Positions 44,237-52,985 of a DNA stretch of 64,000 nt are shown here, piece by piece (within the stretch, counting starts at the first letter, position 1; every line of letters begins with the position of its first letter). The translations under genes and the position numbers were made by a program. Under the pieces are notes generated by a model. The model made no database searches, was not told where the DNA came from, and saw nothing but the letters and a program-made list of their open reading frames with translations. The stretch comes from Streptomyces sp. CB01580 (GTDB lineage Bacteria > Actinomycetota > Actinomycetes > Streptomycetales > Streptomycetaceae): NCBI RefSeq assembly GCF_001905795.1, contig NZ_LIXJ01000011.1, positions 1 through 64,000 of the forward strand. Reading direction: 5' to 3'.

Positions 44237-45853
44237 CTACGACGTGGGCGTCCTGGCGGGCCGTTCGTTGGCATTTTCTTGGCCGCCGTGTCCTGTCGTG
44301 TGCTCCGGCTCCGCTGCTGGGACCACCACGGAGCCGGGCTGTTCGGCGTTGCGGAGCAGGGAGGCGATCAGAATGGCTCCGCCCGCCGTCACTACGACGC
44401 TGGCGACCGCGGCGATCCGCATCTCGTGGCTGAAGGCATCGAAGGCCACCTTGCGCAGAGCCTCTGCGGTCTGATGCGGCAGGGTCGCTGCGGTGTCGGC
44501 GGCGCCGCCGAGGGTTTCCGTTGCCGCTGCCCGTTGCCCGGGGGTGAGGCCTGCGGGGGCCTGCGACTCCGTCTGCGAGCGGTAGACGGCAGTGCCGATG
44601 CTGCCCAGGACCGCAATGCCGAGCGCACCGCCGAACTCGGCGGAGGTCTCCGCCAGTGCCGAGGCCGCCCCGGCTCGCTCCGGCGGTGCGGCGGAAAGGA
44701 TCACCTCTGTGACCACGGCGGACACGCCCCCGATGCCGACGGAGACCACAGCCAGGGCGCTCACCAGGTGCATGATGCCCGAGTCGGTCCGGATCAGTGC
44801 GAGGGCGATGTAGCCGGCTGCTGCCACCGCCAGCCCGGCGGTCATCACGTTCGGCTTGCCGATGCGCGGCGCCATCGCCGTGGCCAGGGCAATGCCCACA
44901 GGCATCACGAGAAAGGTGGGCAGGGACCACAGGGCCGACTCGAACGGCCCCATTCCCAGGACGATCTGCATGAACTGCCAGTTGAACAAAGAGAATCCGA
45001 TCATCGCGAAGGTCGCCAGGGCGTCGATGAGCAGCGGCACGTTGAACCGACTGGTGCGGAACAGCGCGAGGTCGATCATCGGATGGGCGGCCGTGCGCTG
45101 ACGGCGGACGAACAGGGTTCCGGCGCTCAGCCCGGCGGCCACGCACACAGCCCCGGTCCAGCCGAAGCCGTGTCCCGCCGTCGTCTTGAGGCCGTAGATC
45201 ACGGCGAGGACGGCTGCCAGGGACAGCAGGGCGCCGGGCAGGTCGAAGCGTCCCGGCTCGGGGTCTCGGTACTCGGGCAGCAGCAGTGGTCCGAGAACCA
45301 CCAGCAGGATCATCACGGGGACGTTGATCAGGAAGACCGAGCCCCACCAGAAGTGCTCAAGGAGCAGACCGCCGATGATCGGGCCGACGACGGCGCCGCC
45401 GGCGAAACCGGCCGTCCAGATGCCAACGGCAGTGGCCCTCTGCCGTTCGTCGAGGAACATGTTCCGGATCAGGGAGAGGGTGGAGGGGGCCAGCGAGGCT
45501 CCGGCGATGCCCATGAGGGCGCGGGTCGCGATGAGCATTTCGGGGCCGGTCGAGTAGGCAGCCAGGACCGAGGCGAGGCCGAAGGCCGCGGCGCCGGTCA
45601 GTAGTACCCGCCGTCGCCCGATCCGGTCTCCGAGAGTGCCCATCGTGATGAGCAGACCAGCCAGCAGGAACCCGTAGGAATCCATGATCCACAGCAGTTG
45701 CGAACTGCTGGGCTGAAGGTCGGCCGACAGCGACGGGAGCGTGACGAACATGACGGACATGTCCATGGAGGCCAAGACGCACGGCAGTACCAGGACAGCG
45801 AGTCCGGTCCATTGCCGGGTGCCGGCTCTCTTGCTTCCTTGCGTCATGTCCAT
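44237..45853 (-). CDS. MFS transporter, DHA2 (14-TMS) drug exporter type
   Basis: A 538-residue drug:H+ antiporter-like permease (SmvA/LfrA/QacA group). Motif D1 LASMDMSVMFVTLPSLSADL, motif A GTLGDRIGRRRVLL, the TRALMGIAGASLAPSTLSLI loop and motif C-like GIWTAGFAGGAVVGPIIGGLLLEHFWWGSVFLINVPV are all present; about 14 helices follow. ATG 45853 has GAGGGAG 8 bp upstream. It diverges from a TetR gene with a clear palindromic operator between, so it is probably induced by the toxic substrate it exports. Confidence 0.92.
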   Translation of the reverse strand: MDMTQGSKRAGTRQWTGLAVLVLPCVLASMDMSVMFVTLPSLSADLQPSSSQLLWIMDSYGFLLAGLLITMGTLGDRIGRRRVLLTGAAAFGLASVLAAYSTGPEMLIATRALMGIAGASLAPSTLSLIRNMFLDERQRATAVGIWTAGFAGGAVVGPIIGGLLLEHFWWGSVFLINVPVMILLVVLGPLLLPEYRDPEPGRFDLPGALLSLAAVLAVIYGLKTTAGHGFGWTGAVCVAAGLSAGTLFVRRQRTAAHPMIDLALFRTSRFNVPLLIDALATFAMIGFSLFNWQFMQIVLGMGPFESALWSLPTFLVMPVGIALATAMAPRIGKPNVMTAGLAVAAAGYIALALIRTDSGIMHLVSALAVVSVGIGGVSAVVTEVILSAAPPERAGAASALAETSAEFGGALGIAVLGSIGTAVYRSQTESQAPAGLTPGQRAAATETLGGAADTAATLPHQTAEALRKVAFDAFSHEMRIAAVASVVVTAGGAILIASLLRNAEQPGSVVVPAAEPEHTTGHGGQENANERPARTPTS

Positions 45854-45915
45854 CACTCGTGCTCCCTCGGCCGACAGCCTTGGCGGAATCAGCCGGATCA
45901 GTTACGTCACTTCGT

Positions 45916-45954
45916 GCGTACTTAGTACGCGTCACGGTGTACAGCATACGCACG
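45916..45954. promoter_or_regulatory. palindromic operator of divergent MFS/TetR pair
   Basis: GCGTACTTAGTACGC (45916-45930) is a perfect palindrome with 7-bp arms around one base. A second, imperfect site GTGTACAGCATACGCAC follows (45938-45954). Both lie between the starts at 45853 and 46075 and are AT-richer than the surroundings, as expected for a TetR operator overlapping promoters. Confidence 0.7.
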
Positions 45955-46034
45955 CGGTTGCCCTCTACGGCAAATATGATTTGGAAGCCGGTAAGAACCC
46001 TTGGAGGCCGTTCGCCTTGCTGGCGAGTTAGGAT

Positions 46035-46045
46035 TTCGTCACGAA
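46035..46045. promoter_or_regulatory. TTCGTCACGAA palindrome upstream of zinc-ribbon TetR
   Basis: A perfect 5-1-5 palindrome 29 bp upstream of the start codon. A near-identical site (TTTGTCACGAA) lies at the start of the zinc-ribbon gene at 36978-37394. Confidence 0.45.
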
Positions 46046-46074
46046 TGCAGGGTGTGGCGAAAAGGAGTGCGGTG

Positions 46075-46926
46075 ATGCCGGAGCAGATGGTCTGCGCGGC
46101 CTGTGGGAAAGATCTGGCGCCTGCGGATCGGGGGCGGCCGCGACGCTTCTGCTCCCATGCCTGCCGGGCGCGCGCGTACCGTGCGCGGAAGACAGAAGCA
46201 CCGACGGAGGCAGGCAGTACGGAGAACAGTGCCCTGGAAGGCGAGGCCGGCGCACCCCATCTCACCGCCGGGCGCATCACGCGGGCCGGGATCGCCATCG
46301 CGGACGCGGAGGGTCTCGACGCGCTGTCCATGCGACGGGTCGCCACCGACCTCGGCGCGAGCACCATGGCCCTGTACCGACACGTCGCATCCAAGGACGA
46401 CCTAGTGGCCCTGATGGTGGAAACAGCGCTGACCGACGCCCCGCTGCCCGACACGCCGCCGCAGGACTGGCGACACGGCCTCGAACGGGCCGCCCACCGC
46501 GACTGGGAGCTGTACCACCGTCATCCGTGGATCCTGTCGAAGGTCCTCGTGACGACCCGCACGCACTCCAGCCGGGCACTCGCCGCGGACAGCGAGAGCA
46601 CCTTCGCCGTATTCGACGGGCTCGGCCTCGAACCCGCCGACGCCTTCCGTTACATGTTCATGTTCGCTTCCTACGTCCAAGGGGTGGCCCTGACCTACGT
46701 CAGCGACGTGGAGGCGGAACGGCAGGCTCGACGTACCGACCGGCGCCCGGCGAACGCCACGGACGATGCACGCGGTTCGCTCTACGAGCCCGGCGCGTAC
46801 CCACGACTCGGCCGCGCGATGCGCGCGGGCGCCGACCCTTGGGACCTCGACGCCCTCTTCCTCTCGGGCCTCACGGGCGTCCTGGACGGCATCGCCGCCG
46901 ACCTCGCACGGCGCGGCATCGGGTAG
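46075..46926 (+). CDS. TetR/AcrR regulator with N-terminal zinc ribbon
   Basis: A 283-residue regulator. Residues 7-30 form a zinc ribbon with Cys7, Cys10, Cys26 and Cys30 (VCAACGKDLAPADRGRPRRFCSHACRARAYRARK). A ~30-residue linker leads to a TetR HTH (about 62-108, TRAGIAIADAEGLDALSMRRVATDLGASTMALYRHVASKDDLVALM) and a TetR_C domain to the end. ATG 46075 has AAAGGAG nine bases upstream, deciding against ATG 46045. Divergent from a DHA2 exporter with a palindromic operator between, it is the expected repressor. The zinc ribbon could add DNA contacts or redox/metal sensing (inference). Confidence 0.92.
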   Translation: MPEQMVCAACGKDLAPADRGRPRRFCSHACRARAYRARKTEAPTEAGSTENSALEGEAGAPHLTAGRITRAGIAIADAEGLDALSMRRVATDLGASTMALYRHVASKDDLVALMVETALTDAPLPDTPPQDWRHGLERAAHRDWELYHRHPWILSKVLVTTRTHSSRALAADSESTFAVFDGLGLEPADAFRYMFMFASYVQGVALTYVSDVEAERQARRTDRRPANATDDARGSLYEPGAYPRLGRAMRAGADPWDLDALFLSGLTGVLDGIAADLARRGIG

Positions 46927-47050
46927 AGGGCAGAGCCTTACCCGCCCGCGGACGAAGGCCGGGATTCACCCGCCCGGACGACGCTGCGCCGGGATGTGCA
47001 GCGCGCCATGACACCCGTCCGGCGCCCCGGGAGAAGACGGTCGGACAGAC

Positions 47051-47093
47051 GTGGAAGGGGCTCGGATCCGCATCGGATCCGAGCCCCTTCCAC
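47051..47093. terminator. 19-bp perfect hairpin, bidirectional terminator
   Basis: The arms 47051-47069 (GTGGAAGGGGCTCGGATCC) and 47075-47093 are perfectly complementary around GCATC. The hairpin lies between the TetR stop (46926) and the convergent helicase-associated remnant (47118). Confidence 0.85.
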
Positions 47094-47117
47094 GGTCCTG
47101 AAGACCCCGCCCGTTCA

Positions 47118-47755
47118 TCAGGGGATGCCGAGGGCGTCGAGGTCCGCGCGCCACTGTTCGGGGAGCTTCGCGACCCGTTTGCGGACGTTGTCGAGCCACG
47201 TGCCGAGCTTGACGACCACGGCCTCCAGGCGTTCGACGTGCTCGCGGGGCACTCTGAGGTGCCCTTCACGGGTGTGGAACTGGCGGGCTGCCTCCAGGTT
47301 CGCGGCCCACTTGTCGTCCCGTGTCCGCTTCACAGGCCGTTCGTCCCGTCCGGCCGGCGCGAGCCCGAGGGTGTTCTCCAACAGCCACTGCTGTGCGGGC
47401 AGGAGCCGTTCCCACCGGTGCCGCTGCGCGGTCACCCACCGTCCGAGGTCTTCGCCCTGGACGACGACGGTGCCCGCGGCCGTGAGGAGCGTTCCGTCGG
47501 CCTGAAGGCGGTTGTGGACGAGGCGGTAGCAGCGCTGCCACGTCGTGCCCCAGGCCGGGCACCACCCGGGGCGATCGCGTCGAGTTCGTCCCGCCACGCC
47601 CGGGTCGTCGCTCCGGCCGCCGACGATACGGGGCGGCCCGCCGCACGCAGCTCCTCGTTCTCCCGCGCTCCCCGGTGGTGCTGGACGAGTTGGTGGAGGC
47701 GGTCGACGACGACGCCTTCGATCCGCAGCGTGACGCAGTGGTTGTTCTCGACCTC
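47118..47755 (-). pseudogene. helicase-associated (HA) domain protein, C-terminal remnant
   Basis: The minus strand ends with WLLENTLGLAP ... KRTRDDKWAANLEAARQFHTREGHLRVPREHVERLEAVVVKLGTWLDNVRKRVAKLPEQWRADLDALGIP, one or two HA repeats (W ... FHxREGHLxVP ... LGxWLxNxR), normally found many times at the C-terminus of large Streptomyces helicases. Upstream the reading changes frame near 47565 (RAWRDELDAIAPG to WCPAWGTTWQRCYRLVHNRLQADG). The helicase motor is absent. Confidence 0.75.
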
Positions 47756-48181
47756 TCAGGGCGAGCGGTCGCCTTCGGCTCCACCACCACATCGGCGAGC
47801 CGGGGAACCGTGGTCCGGGTCGACCTGGACACCACTGTGCCCCCCGGCCGCAGCAGCGAGGGCATAGGGCACGCACTGCCGGCCCGGCAGGAGGACTGCG
47901 GCCTGTAATACCTCGGGGCCAGGGAGTCTGCCCGGCCAGGCCGGCTCGTCGCCGACGCACGGGAGGAGGCCACCCCCCATCATCGGCCTCCTGCGGACCC
48001 ACGGCTATGAGCCGACCCGCTGGTGGCCCGAACGCGAACTGACGGTACGCACCGCGACCAGCAATCTCTCGTCTCGGCGATGCCTGGAGCGCAGCGGCTT
48101 CAAGCAGACAGGGTTCAACGTTGACCGCACACCCTCCGGCGAACACATTGAACTCGCCCACTGTCAGCGGCGCCTGAAGTA
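47735..48181 (+). pseudogene. GNAT-like acetyltransferase with stop and frameshift
   Basis: The plus strand reads AVVVLDLSGRAVAFGSTTTSASRGTVVRVDLDTTVPPGRSSEGIGHALPARQEDCGL, then a TAA (47906-47908). Reading continues in frame YLGARESARPGRLVADAREEATP to a run of C bases near 47971-47977, where one extra base shifts to IIGLLRTHGYEPTRWWPERELTVRTATSNLSSRRCLERSGFKQTGFNVDRTPSGEHIELAH. The segment is a GNAT (EGIGHAL CoA loop; RRCLERSGF) broken twice and 5'-truncated. Confidence 0.65.
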
Positions 48182-48485
48182 GATCGCGCATCGCAGAAGA
48201 CACTGCGCGGCCGGATGTCGGCCTACCGTCTCCATACCGCCCGCTGGCCCCTGACCGACCTCGATCCCACCCGCCGCCCGCCAACCACCGCCCCGGCCGT
48301 CTCCCCTGCCGGGCGAGCCCGCCTGGCGCGTGATCCCCTCGTGGGCGATGGTGGCGCCTGGGACGGCTTGCTGCCGTGCGGTTCATGGCCGAACGGGCCG
48401 GCTCGCGCCCCGCGCAGATCGACAGCACGCATACGGTGCCGGTCTCACAGCCCCAGGCTGCCACCACCTCCTGAAGGGATCAGCC
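48182..48485. other. upstream region of carbonic anhydrase gene
   Basis: Plus frames (WRVIPSWAMVAPGTACCRAVHGRTGRLAPRADRQHAYGA) vaguely recall a transposase opening but cannot be assigned. The right end carries the ribosome-binding site GAAGGGA of the next gene. Confidence 0.3.
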
Positions 48486-49028
48486 ATGTCGAACTTCTCC
48501 CCGTACCTGGAGCGCAACCAGGCTTTCGCTGCCTCCGGTGCCCAGGCCGACGTCCCCCGGATCCCCTTCGTCCCCTTCAAGCAGCTGTACCTGATCATCT
48601 GCATCGATCCTCGCGTGGAGCCCGCGGCCGTGCTGGGCGTCCGGCTCGGAGAAGCGATCGTCGCACGCAACGTCGGAGGCCGCGTGACGCCGGCGATCAT
48701 CAAGGACCTTGCCTGGATCGTGCACCTGCACGAGAACAAGACGCCCGACGCGGACTGGTTCGAGATCGCCGTCATCCACCACACCGACTGCGGCTCGGGA
48801 TTTCTCGCCGACGACGGTCTACGCGCCGGCTACGCCGCCCGCGGCGGCTGGGACGAACAGACCTCCTCGGAGATGGCCGTCCTGGAGCCGTCCAAGACGG
48901 TCCAGAAGGACATCGCCAAGTTGCGCGCGGCACCCGAGCTCGCGTCGGCCATCGGCAACATCAAGATCGGCGGCTACACGTACGACCTCGCGACCGGGAG
49001 GATCACCACCGTCGTTCAGCCCGGCTGA
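48486..49028 (+). CDS. beta-class carbonic anhydrase
   Basis: A 180-residue zinc enzyme interconverting CO2 and bicarbonate, cytoplasmic. The catalytic dyad and zinc ligand motif C39-I-D41-P-R43 and the second pair H99-x2-C102 (IHHTDCGSGF) are intact. ARNVGGRVTPAIIKDLAWIVHLHE is the usual helix after the first motif. ATG 48486 has GAAGGGA upstream, selecting it over the long open frame from 48330. It is monocistronic, with a hairpin terminator at 49116. Confidence 0.93.
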   Translation: MSNFSPYLERNQAFAASGAQADVPRIPFVPFKQLYLIICIDPRVEPAAVLGVRLGEAIVARNVGGRVTPAIIKDLAWIVHLHENKTPDADWFEIAVIHHTDCGSGFLADDGLRAGYAARGGWDEQTSSEMAVLEPSKTVQKDIAKLRAAPELASAIGNIKIGGYTYDLATGRITTVVQPG

Positions 49029-49115
49029 GCAGGACACGGTCGGCCCCGGCAGTCCCGGCCGGCGCCGAGACGGAAGCAACTGCGCCCGGTTTCCAGCCGT
49101 CGTGCCCCCACCGCC

Positions 49116-49151
49116 CGCACCGCCGTGCGTATTCATCCGCACGGCGGTGCG
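49116..49151. terminator. 14-bp perfect hairpin terminator
   Basis: CGCACCGCCGTGCG (49116-49129) pairs perfectly with CGCACGGCGGTGCG (49138-49151) around an 8-nt loop. It lies between the convergent carbonic anhydrase and ABC-F genes and can serve both. Confidence 0.8.
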
Positions 49152-49224
49152 GCCACCGCGGTGAGCACCGCAGCACCACCGTCCGCATGCTCACCACGAT
49201 GCTCCGCCCATCCCGCGGAACCGC

Positions 49225-50832
49225 TCAGAAATTCAGGTCGCGTCGCCGATGCATGCGTCCATTCTTGTTGAGCTCGATGACTGTGTCGATCCCGATCCGC
49301 TCGAGGAACGCGAAGTCATGGCTGACGATGAGGAGCGCACCGCGGTAGACGTCGAGCGCTTCCGCGAGTTGCTCGACACTGGTGATGTCAAGATTGTTGG
49401 TGGGCTCGTCGAGAACCAGCAACTGGGCGGGGGGTTCGGACAGGAGAAGTTTCGCGAGGGAGACACGGAACCGCTCCCCACCCGAAAGGGTGCCGACGGG
49501 ACGGTCGGCGCCGGCTCCGCGGAGCAGCAGCCGGGCAAGTTGGTTGCGAATCGTCCCGGCCGGCGTTCCGGGAGCAACGGCCTGCACGTTCGTCAGAGCG
49601 CTCGCGTCCTCGTCGAGCCCGTCCAGCCGCTGCGGCAGGTATCCCACGAGGTTCGTCAGGAGACGACCATGTGGCCGCCCAGGAGCCTGAGCCGCACCAT
49701 GGACGAGTTGCTCAATGAGCGTCGACTTTCCGGACCCGTTCGCCCCCACAAGTGCGACTCGCTCCGGCCCCTGGATCACGATGGTGCGGTCTTCGTCGTA
49801 CAACTCGGCGATGCGACGCCCACGCGGCACGTCGGGATCGGGAAGGGCGAGGTTGATGTGCTGCTCCTCGCGGACACGGGCACCAGCGGCGTCAACTGTG
49901 GCCTGTGCTGCCTGAACCTTGTCGTCGAGGGTGGAGCGCAACGACCCGGCAGATGCTTGGGCCTTGCTGGCCCGGTTGCCCGCCAGAATCCTCGGGATGC
50001 CCCCATCCTTCTGGGTCTTCCTGGCAGTACGCTCTCTGCGTGCCAATTTTGTCTCGGCCTCGATGCGCTGACGCTTCTCGACTTTGAGTGCCTGCTGAGC
50101 CGATCGGGCTGCCTGCACGGCAGCGGCCTGGTCTTGTTCCATGTGCTCCTTCCACGCGCTGTATGGACCCCCGAACGTGTTGAGGTCTCCGCCGTAGAGC
50201 TCGGTGGTGCTCTCCATGTGCTCCAGAAGTTCGAGATCGTGGCTCACGACAACGAGCGTGCCGGGCCATTCGTCGACGAACTCCGCGAGCTTGGCACGGG
50301 TGGTCCGGTCCAGATTGTTGGTGGGCTCATCGAGCAATGTGATCGGCGTGCGGCGGATGCGCAGACCTGTCATGGCGATGAGCATCGCCTCTCCGCCGGA
50401 GACCTCGGCAACGCGGCGATCGAGGTCGCCGGCGGTAAAGCCAATCCGGTGCAGGGCTTCATCGGCTCGCGCCTCGATGTCCCAGTCGTCGCCGATCGTG
50501 TCGAAGTGCCGCTCGTCGACATCGCCGGCTTCGATCGCCCTCATCGCGGCGATGATGTCGTCGATGCCGAGGAGCCCAGCAATGGTCGTCTCCTTCCGAA
50601 GAGTCAGTGTCTGCGGCAGATAGCCGACCTCGCCGATCGTTTCGACGTGGCCGGAGGTCGGGGACAAGACGCCTGCGATCAGCCGTAGCAGTGTTGATTT
50701 TCCGGCGCCGTTGCGGCCGATCAGGCCAGTGCGACCGGTTGAGAACGTGCCGTTCACGTCCGAGAGCGCGGTACTGCCATCGGGCCACTCGAATGTCAGG
50801 TCACGAAGGGTGATGGCGGACTTGCTGAACAT
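49225..50832 (-). CDS. ABC-F family ATP-binding protein
   Basis: A 535-residue soluble protein with two ABC domains and no membrane segment. Domain 1 has GRNGAGKS (Walker A), VSGGEAMLIAM (signature) and ITLLDEPTNNLD; domain 2 has GANGSGKS, LSGGERFRVSLAKLLL and LLVLDEPTNNLD. The interdomain linker (about 235-320) is helical and charged, as in ribosome-binding ABC-F factors. ABC-F proteins act on the ribosomal E site as translation factors or antibiotic target protectors. An L32 gene lies upstream and a hairpin sits in the leader (50851-50878), so drug-induced control is plausible. ATG 50832 begins MFSKSAITLRDLTF. Confidence 0.93.
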   Translation of the reverse strand: MFSKSAITLRDLTFEWPDGSTALSDVNGTFSTGRTGLIGRNGAGKSTLLRLIAGVLSPTSGHVETIGEVGYLPQTLTLRKETTIAGLLGIDDIIAAMRAIEAGDVDERHFDTIGDDWDIEARADEALHRIGFTAGDLDRRVAEVSGGEAMLIAMTGLRIRRTPITLLDEPTNNLDRTTRAKLAEFVDEWPGTLVVVSHDLELLEHMESTTELYGGDLNTFGGPYSAWKEHMEQDQAAAVQAARSAQQALKVEKRQRIEAETKLARRERTARKTQKDGGIPRILAGNRASKAQASAGSLRSTLDDKVQAAQATVDAAGARVREEQHINLALPDPDVPRGRRIAELYDEDRTIVIQGPERVALVGANGSGKSTLIEQLVHGAAQAPGRPHGRLLTNLVGYLPQRLDGLDEDASALTNVQAVAPGTPAGTIRNQLARLLLRGAGADRPVGTLSGGERFRVSLAKLLLSEPPAQLLVLDEPTNNLDITSVEQLAEALDVYRGALLIVSHDFAFLERIGIDTVIELNKNGRMHRRRDLNF

Positions 50833-50839
50833 GGTTGGT

Positions 50840-51147
50840 GGTTCTCTGCTTTCTTCCCGTCAACACGAGACGGGAGAATCGGGATCGGTTCGGTGTCGAC
50901 TGGTGCGACGCGTCGCGAATTGATCACGAGGTATTCGGCGTGGAGCTGACCACAGGCGGCATCGATGGTGGTGCCGAGTTGACGTCGCCTGGTCGCGTTC
51001 CGCGCGAGCGGGAAGCGTTCTTCCAGCGGGATCACGCGCCCGTTCCTGCGAGAACGGCGAGTGCACGGACAACGTCGGCGCTCCCGCCTCGATGAGGTGA
51101 TCGCGAATCCGTATCCAGCGGCTGCGCGCTGTCAGAATGGTGCTCAT
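50840..51147 (-). pseudogene. possible broken gene coupled to rpmF
   Basis: ATG 51147 overlaps the rpmF stop (ATGA) and begins MSTILTARSRWIRIRDHLIEAGAPTLSVHSPFSQ. A neighbouring frame continues NGRVIPLEERFPLARNATRRRQLGTTIDAACGQLHAEYLVINSRRVAPVDTEPIP. A frameshift near 51050 would join them into a ~95-residue protein. Family not recognised; weak evidence. Confidence 0.3.
50851..50878 (-). promoter_or_regulatory. leader hairpin upstream of ABC-F gene
   Basis: On the coding (minus) strand TTCTCCCGTC and GACGGGAAGAA form a stem just before the ABC-F start. The right arm contains GGGAAGAAAG, the only purine-rich stretch that could act as ribosome-binding site, so folding could mask it. Such leaders control many ABC-F resistance genes; function here is inferred. 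Confidence 0.4.
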
Positions 51148-51326
51148 GTGTCACCGTCCGCAGGCAGGACCTCGCGACCGCGGTAGAAGCCGCAGTGCTG
51201 GCAGGCGCGGTGCGGTGGCGTCAGCTTTCCGCAGGCGGAGTTCGTGCAGGGAGTGAGAACCGGTGCGCTCACCTTCCAGTGCGCGCGACGGTGACGAGTG
51301 CGGGAGCGGGACGTGCGGTGCTGCAT
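51144..51326 (-). CDS. rpmF: 50S ribosomal protein L32 (four-cysteine form)
   Basis: A 60-residue ribosomal protein: MQHRTSRSRTRHRRAHWKVSAPVLTP, then cysteines 27, 32, 42 and 45 (CTNSACGKL ... ACQHCGFYRGREV). The SRSRTRHRRAHWK opening and the last Cys pair are diagnostic of L32. Four cysteines would bind zinc, although the first pair is spaced Cys-x4-Cys rather than the usual Cys-x2-Cys. It is probably an accessory paralogue rather than the housekeeping copy. It is preceded only by 966 bp of apparently non-coding DNA. Confidence 0.82.
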   Translation of the reverse strand: MQHRTSRSRTRHRRAHWKVSAPVLTPCTNSACGKLTPPHRACQHCGFYRGREVLPADGDT

Positions 51327-52292
51327 GGCAATGGTCTTCCGTGAGTGGTTGCAAAATTCAGCAGAGCTGATGGGCAACCGACCACAGTCCAAGCGTCAGT
51401 GCGGTAATGGAGCCGATGCGGGGTCGAGAGACCTGACAGCATGCCCCGTGGTGGGGATGCAGGTCGGATACGGCGAGAACCAAAGAAATGGCGAGGCCGA
51501 CATCACGTGCGCTCGCGAGCACAGACTATTGACCGAGGTCGGTACAGTGCGAACGTGTCGGCGCAGCTCAGCAGGAAGACCAGCCGGATGAACGGGCGGA
51601 TCAACTGCTCTGTCAGAGGGAGTGACAGATATCACAGGTAAGGGAGCAGTGCTCCCGCGCGTGATGGCCACCGGCAGTTCGGTGGCTAGATTCTGTCGAC
51701 CTCAATCAGCATGCCTTCATGCTAACAGCCCTGTGGGCCGACGCTGCTTTGAGCCTCGACAAGGGACGTGGCCGAGGCAGACGACCTGCCCTCACTGTTG
51801 CCGCGTCACCCGACCGGGACTTCCCTGATCAGCACGCGACATGTGTCAGCGCGATGAGTCCATGGCAGCGAGGGGCATGCCGTGGCCGCCTCCGCAGGGG
51901 CGGCGCAAGCACCTTGAGGCGCGGTGGGGGCGAAGGCCCGCGCCCGCTGCGTCCGTCGGCTGATGAGGGACAGGCCTCGCTGTTCTGACGCGCTCCCGTA
52001 CATGGCAGAAGGGCCGTCGCCGGCCGCGCCCATCGGCGGGCCCCGCTGAAGCGGTGAGGCCGTGGCTGGGGGAGACCGTGGTCTTGGCTGTGCTGCACCG
52101 TGACGTCGCCGGCCGTCTGCTGGGTGAGGCGTTCCGGGGCGGCGGCCAGGGGTTCTCGTCGGCGAGGGTGGTGAGGTATTTCTCGGCCTGGCCGAGGAGG
52201 GCGAGCAGCGTTGCAGACCTTAGGGTTGCGCAGCCAAGCGGTCAGCCACCCACTGTCCACGCGGCGGATCGCTGCCGGTGTCTGGCAACCGG
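51327..52292. other. no intact gene; one decayed frame
   Basis: Most of this stretch shows nothing. Near 52140-52260 the minus strand reads GWLTAWLRNPKVCNA and, after a frame change, LLALLGQAEKYLTTLADENPWP, which looks like the end of a decayed protein of unrecognised family. Confidence 0.4.
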
Positions 52293-52985
52293 TCAGCAGC
52301 CTCTGGTGCAGATCCCGGTCTCCCAGGCCCAGGCGGCGATTTCGACGCGGTTGCGGGCGGTGAGTTTGCGCTGGATATTGCCGAGGTGCGTCTTGACCGT
52401 GGACAGGGTCACGTAGAGCTCGGCGGCGACTTCTTCGTTGGTGAATCCGTGAGCCACAAGGCGTACGACGTCGACTTCGCGCTGGGTCAGAGGTTCGGGG
52501 AGCCGGGACATTCTGCGCCTCGTGGAGGTGCGTCTTGAGCCGGAGGCTTTCGGCGCAGGCAGTGTCATGTGCTCAAGGAGCCGGACGGTGATGGACGGGG
52601 AGATCAGGGAGTTGCCTGCGGCCGCTGCTCGTACGGCTTCGGGAAGCAGGGCAGGGGCTCCGTCTTTGAGGAGGAAGCCGCAGGCGCCATTGCGCAGGGC
52701 GCGATAGACGTACTCGTCGTCGTCGAAGGTAGTGGCGATGAGGACGTTCAGCGGGTCGGTGACGCCGGGCCCGGCCAGCAGCCGTGTCGCTTCGAGGCCG
52801 TCCCGTTCCGGCATCCGGATGTCGAGCAGGCATACGTCCGGACGGAGTCGGAGTGCCGTTTCGACGGCGGCGGCGCCGTCGGCCGCCTCGGCGACGACTT
52901 CCAAGTCCGGTTGCGAGTCCAGGATCATGCGGAACGCGCACCGGACCATCTCGTGGTCGTCCGCGATCAGGACCCGGATTGTCAT
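52293..52985 (-). CDS. NarL/FixJ-type response regulator
   Basis: A 230-residue two-component regulator. The receiver domain (1-120) has DD at 9-10, phospho-acceptor Asp55 (VCLLDIRMPE), Thr in ATTFDDDEYV and Lys in LLKDGAP. A ~30-residue Arg/Ser linker leads to a LuxR HTH (about 168-228, LTQREVDVVRLVAHGFTNEEVAAELYVTLSTVKTHLGNIQRKL). Its start overlaps the stop of the kinase gene by 4 bp (ATGA), so the two are translated together. The likely target is the divergent ABC exporter operon at 54421. Confidence 0.95.
   Translation of the reverse strand: MTIRVLIADDHEMVRCAFRMILDSQPDLEVVAEAADGAAAVETALRLRPDVCLLDIRMPERDGLEATRLLAGPGVTDPLNVLIATTFDDDEYVYRALRNGACGFLLKDGAPALLPEAVRAAAAGNSLISPSITVRLLEHMTLPAPKASGSRRTSTRRRMSRLPEPLTQREVDVVRLVAHGFTNEEVAAELYVTLSTVKTHLGNIQRKLTARNRVEIAAWAWETGICTRGC

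Noticed and set aside
45960..46074. Upstream ATG 46045 as start of the zinc-ribbon TetR gene
   Set aside because: The AAAGGAG at 46060-46066 is correctly spaced for ATG 46075 only.
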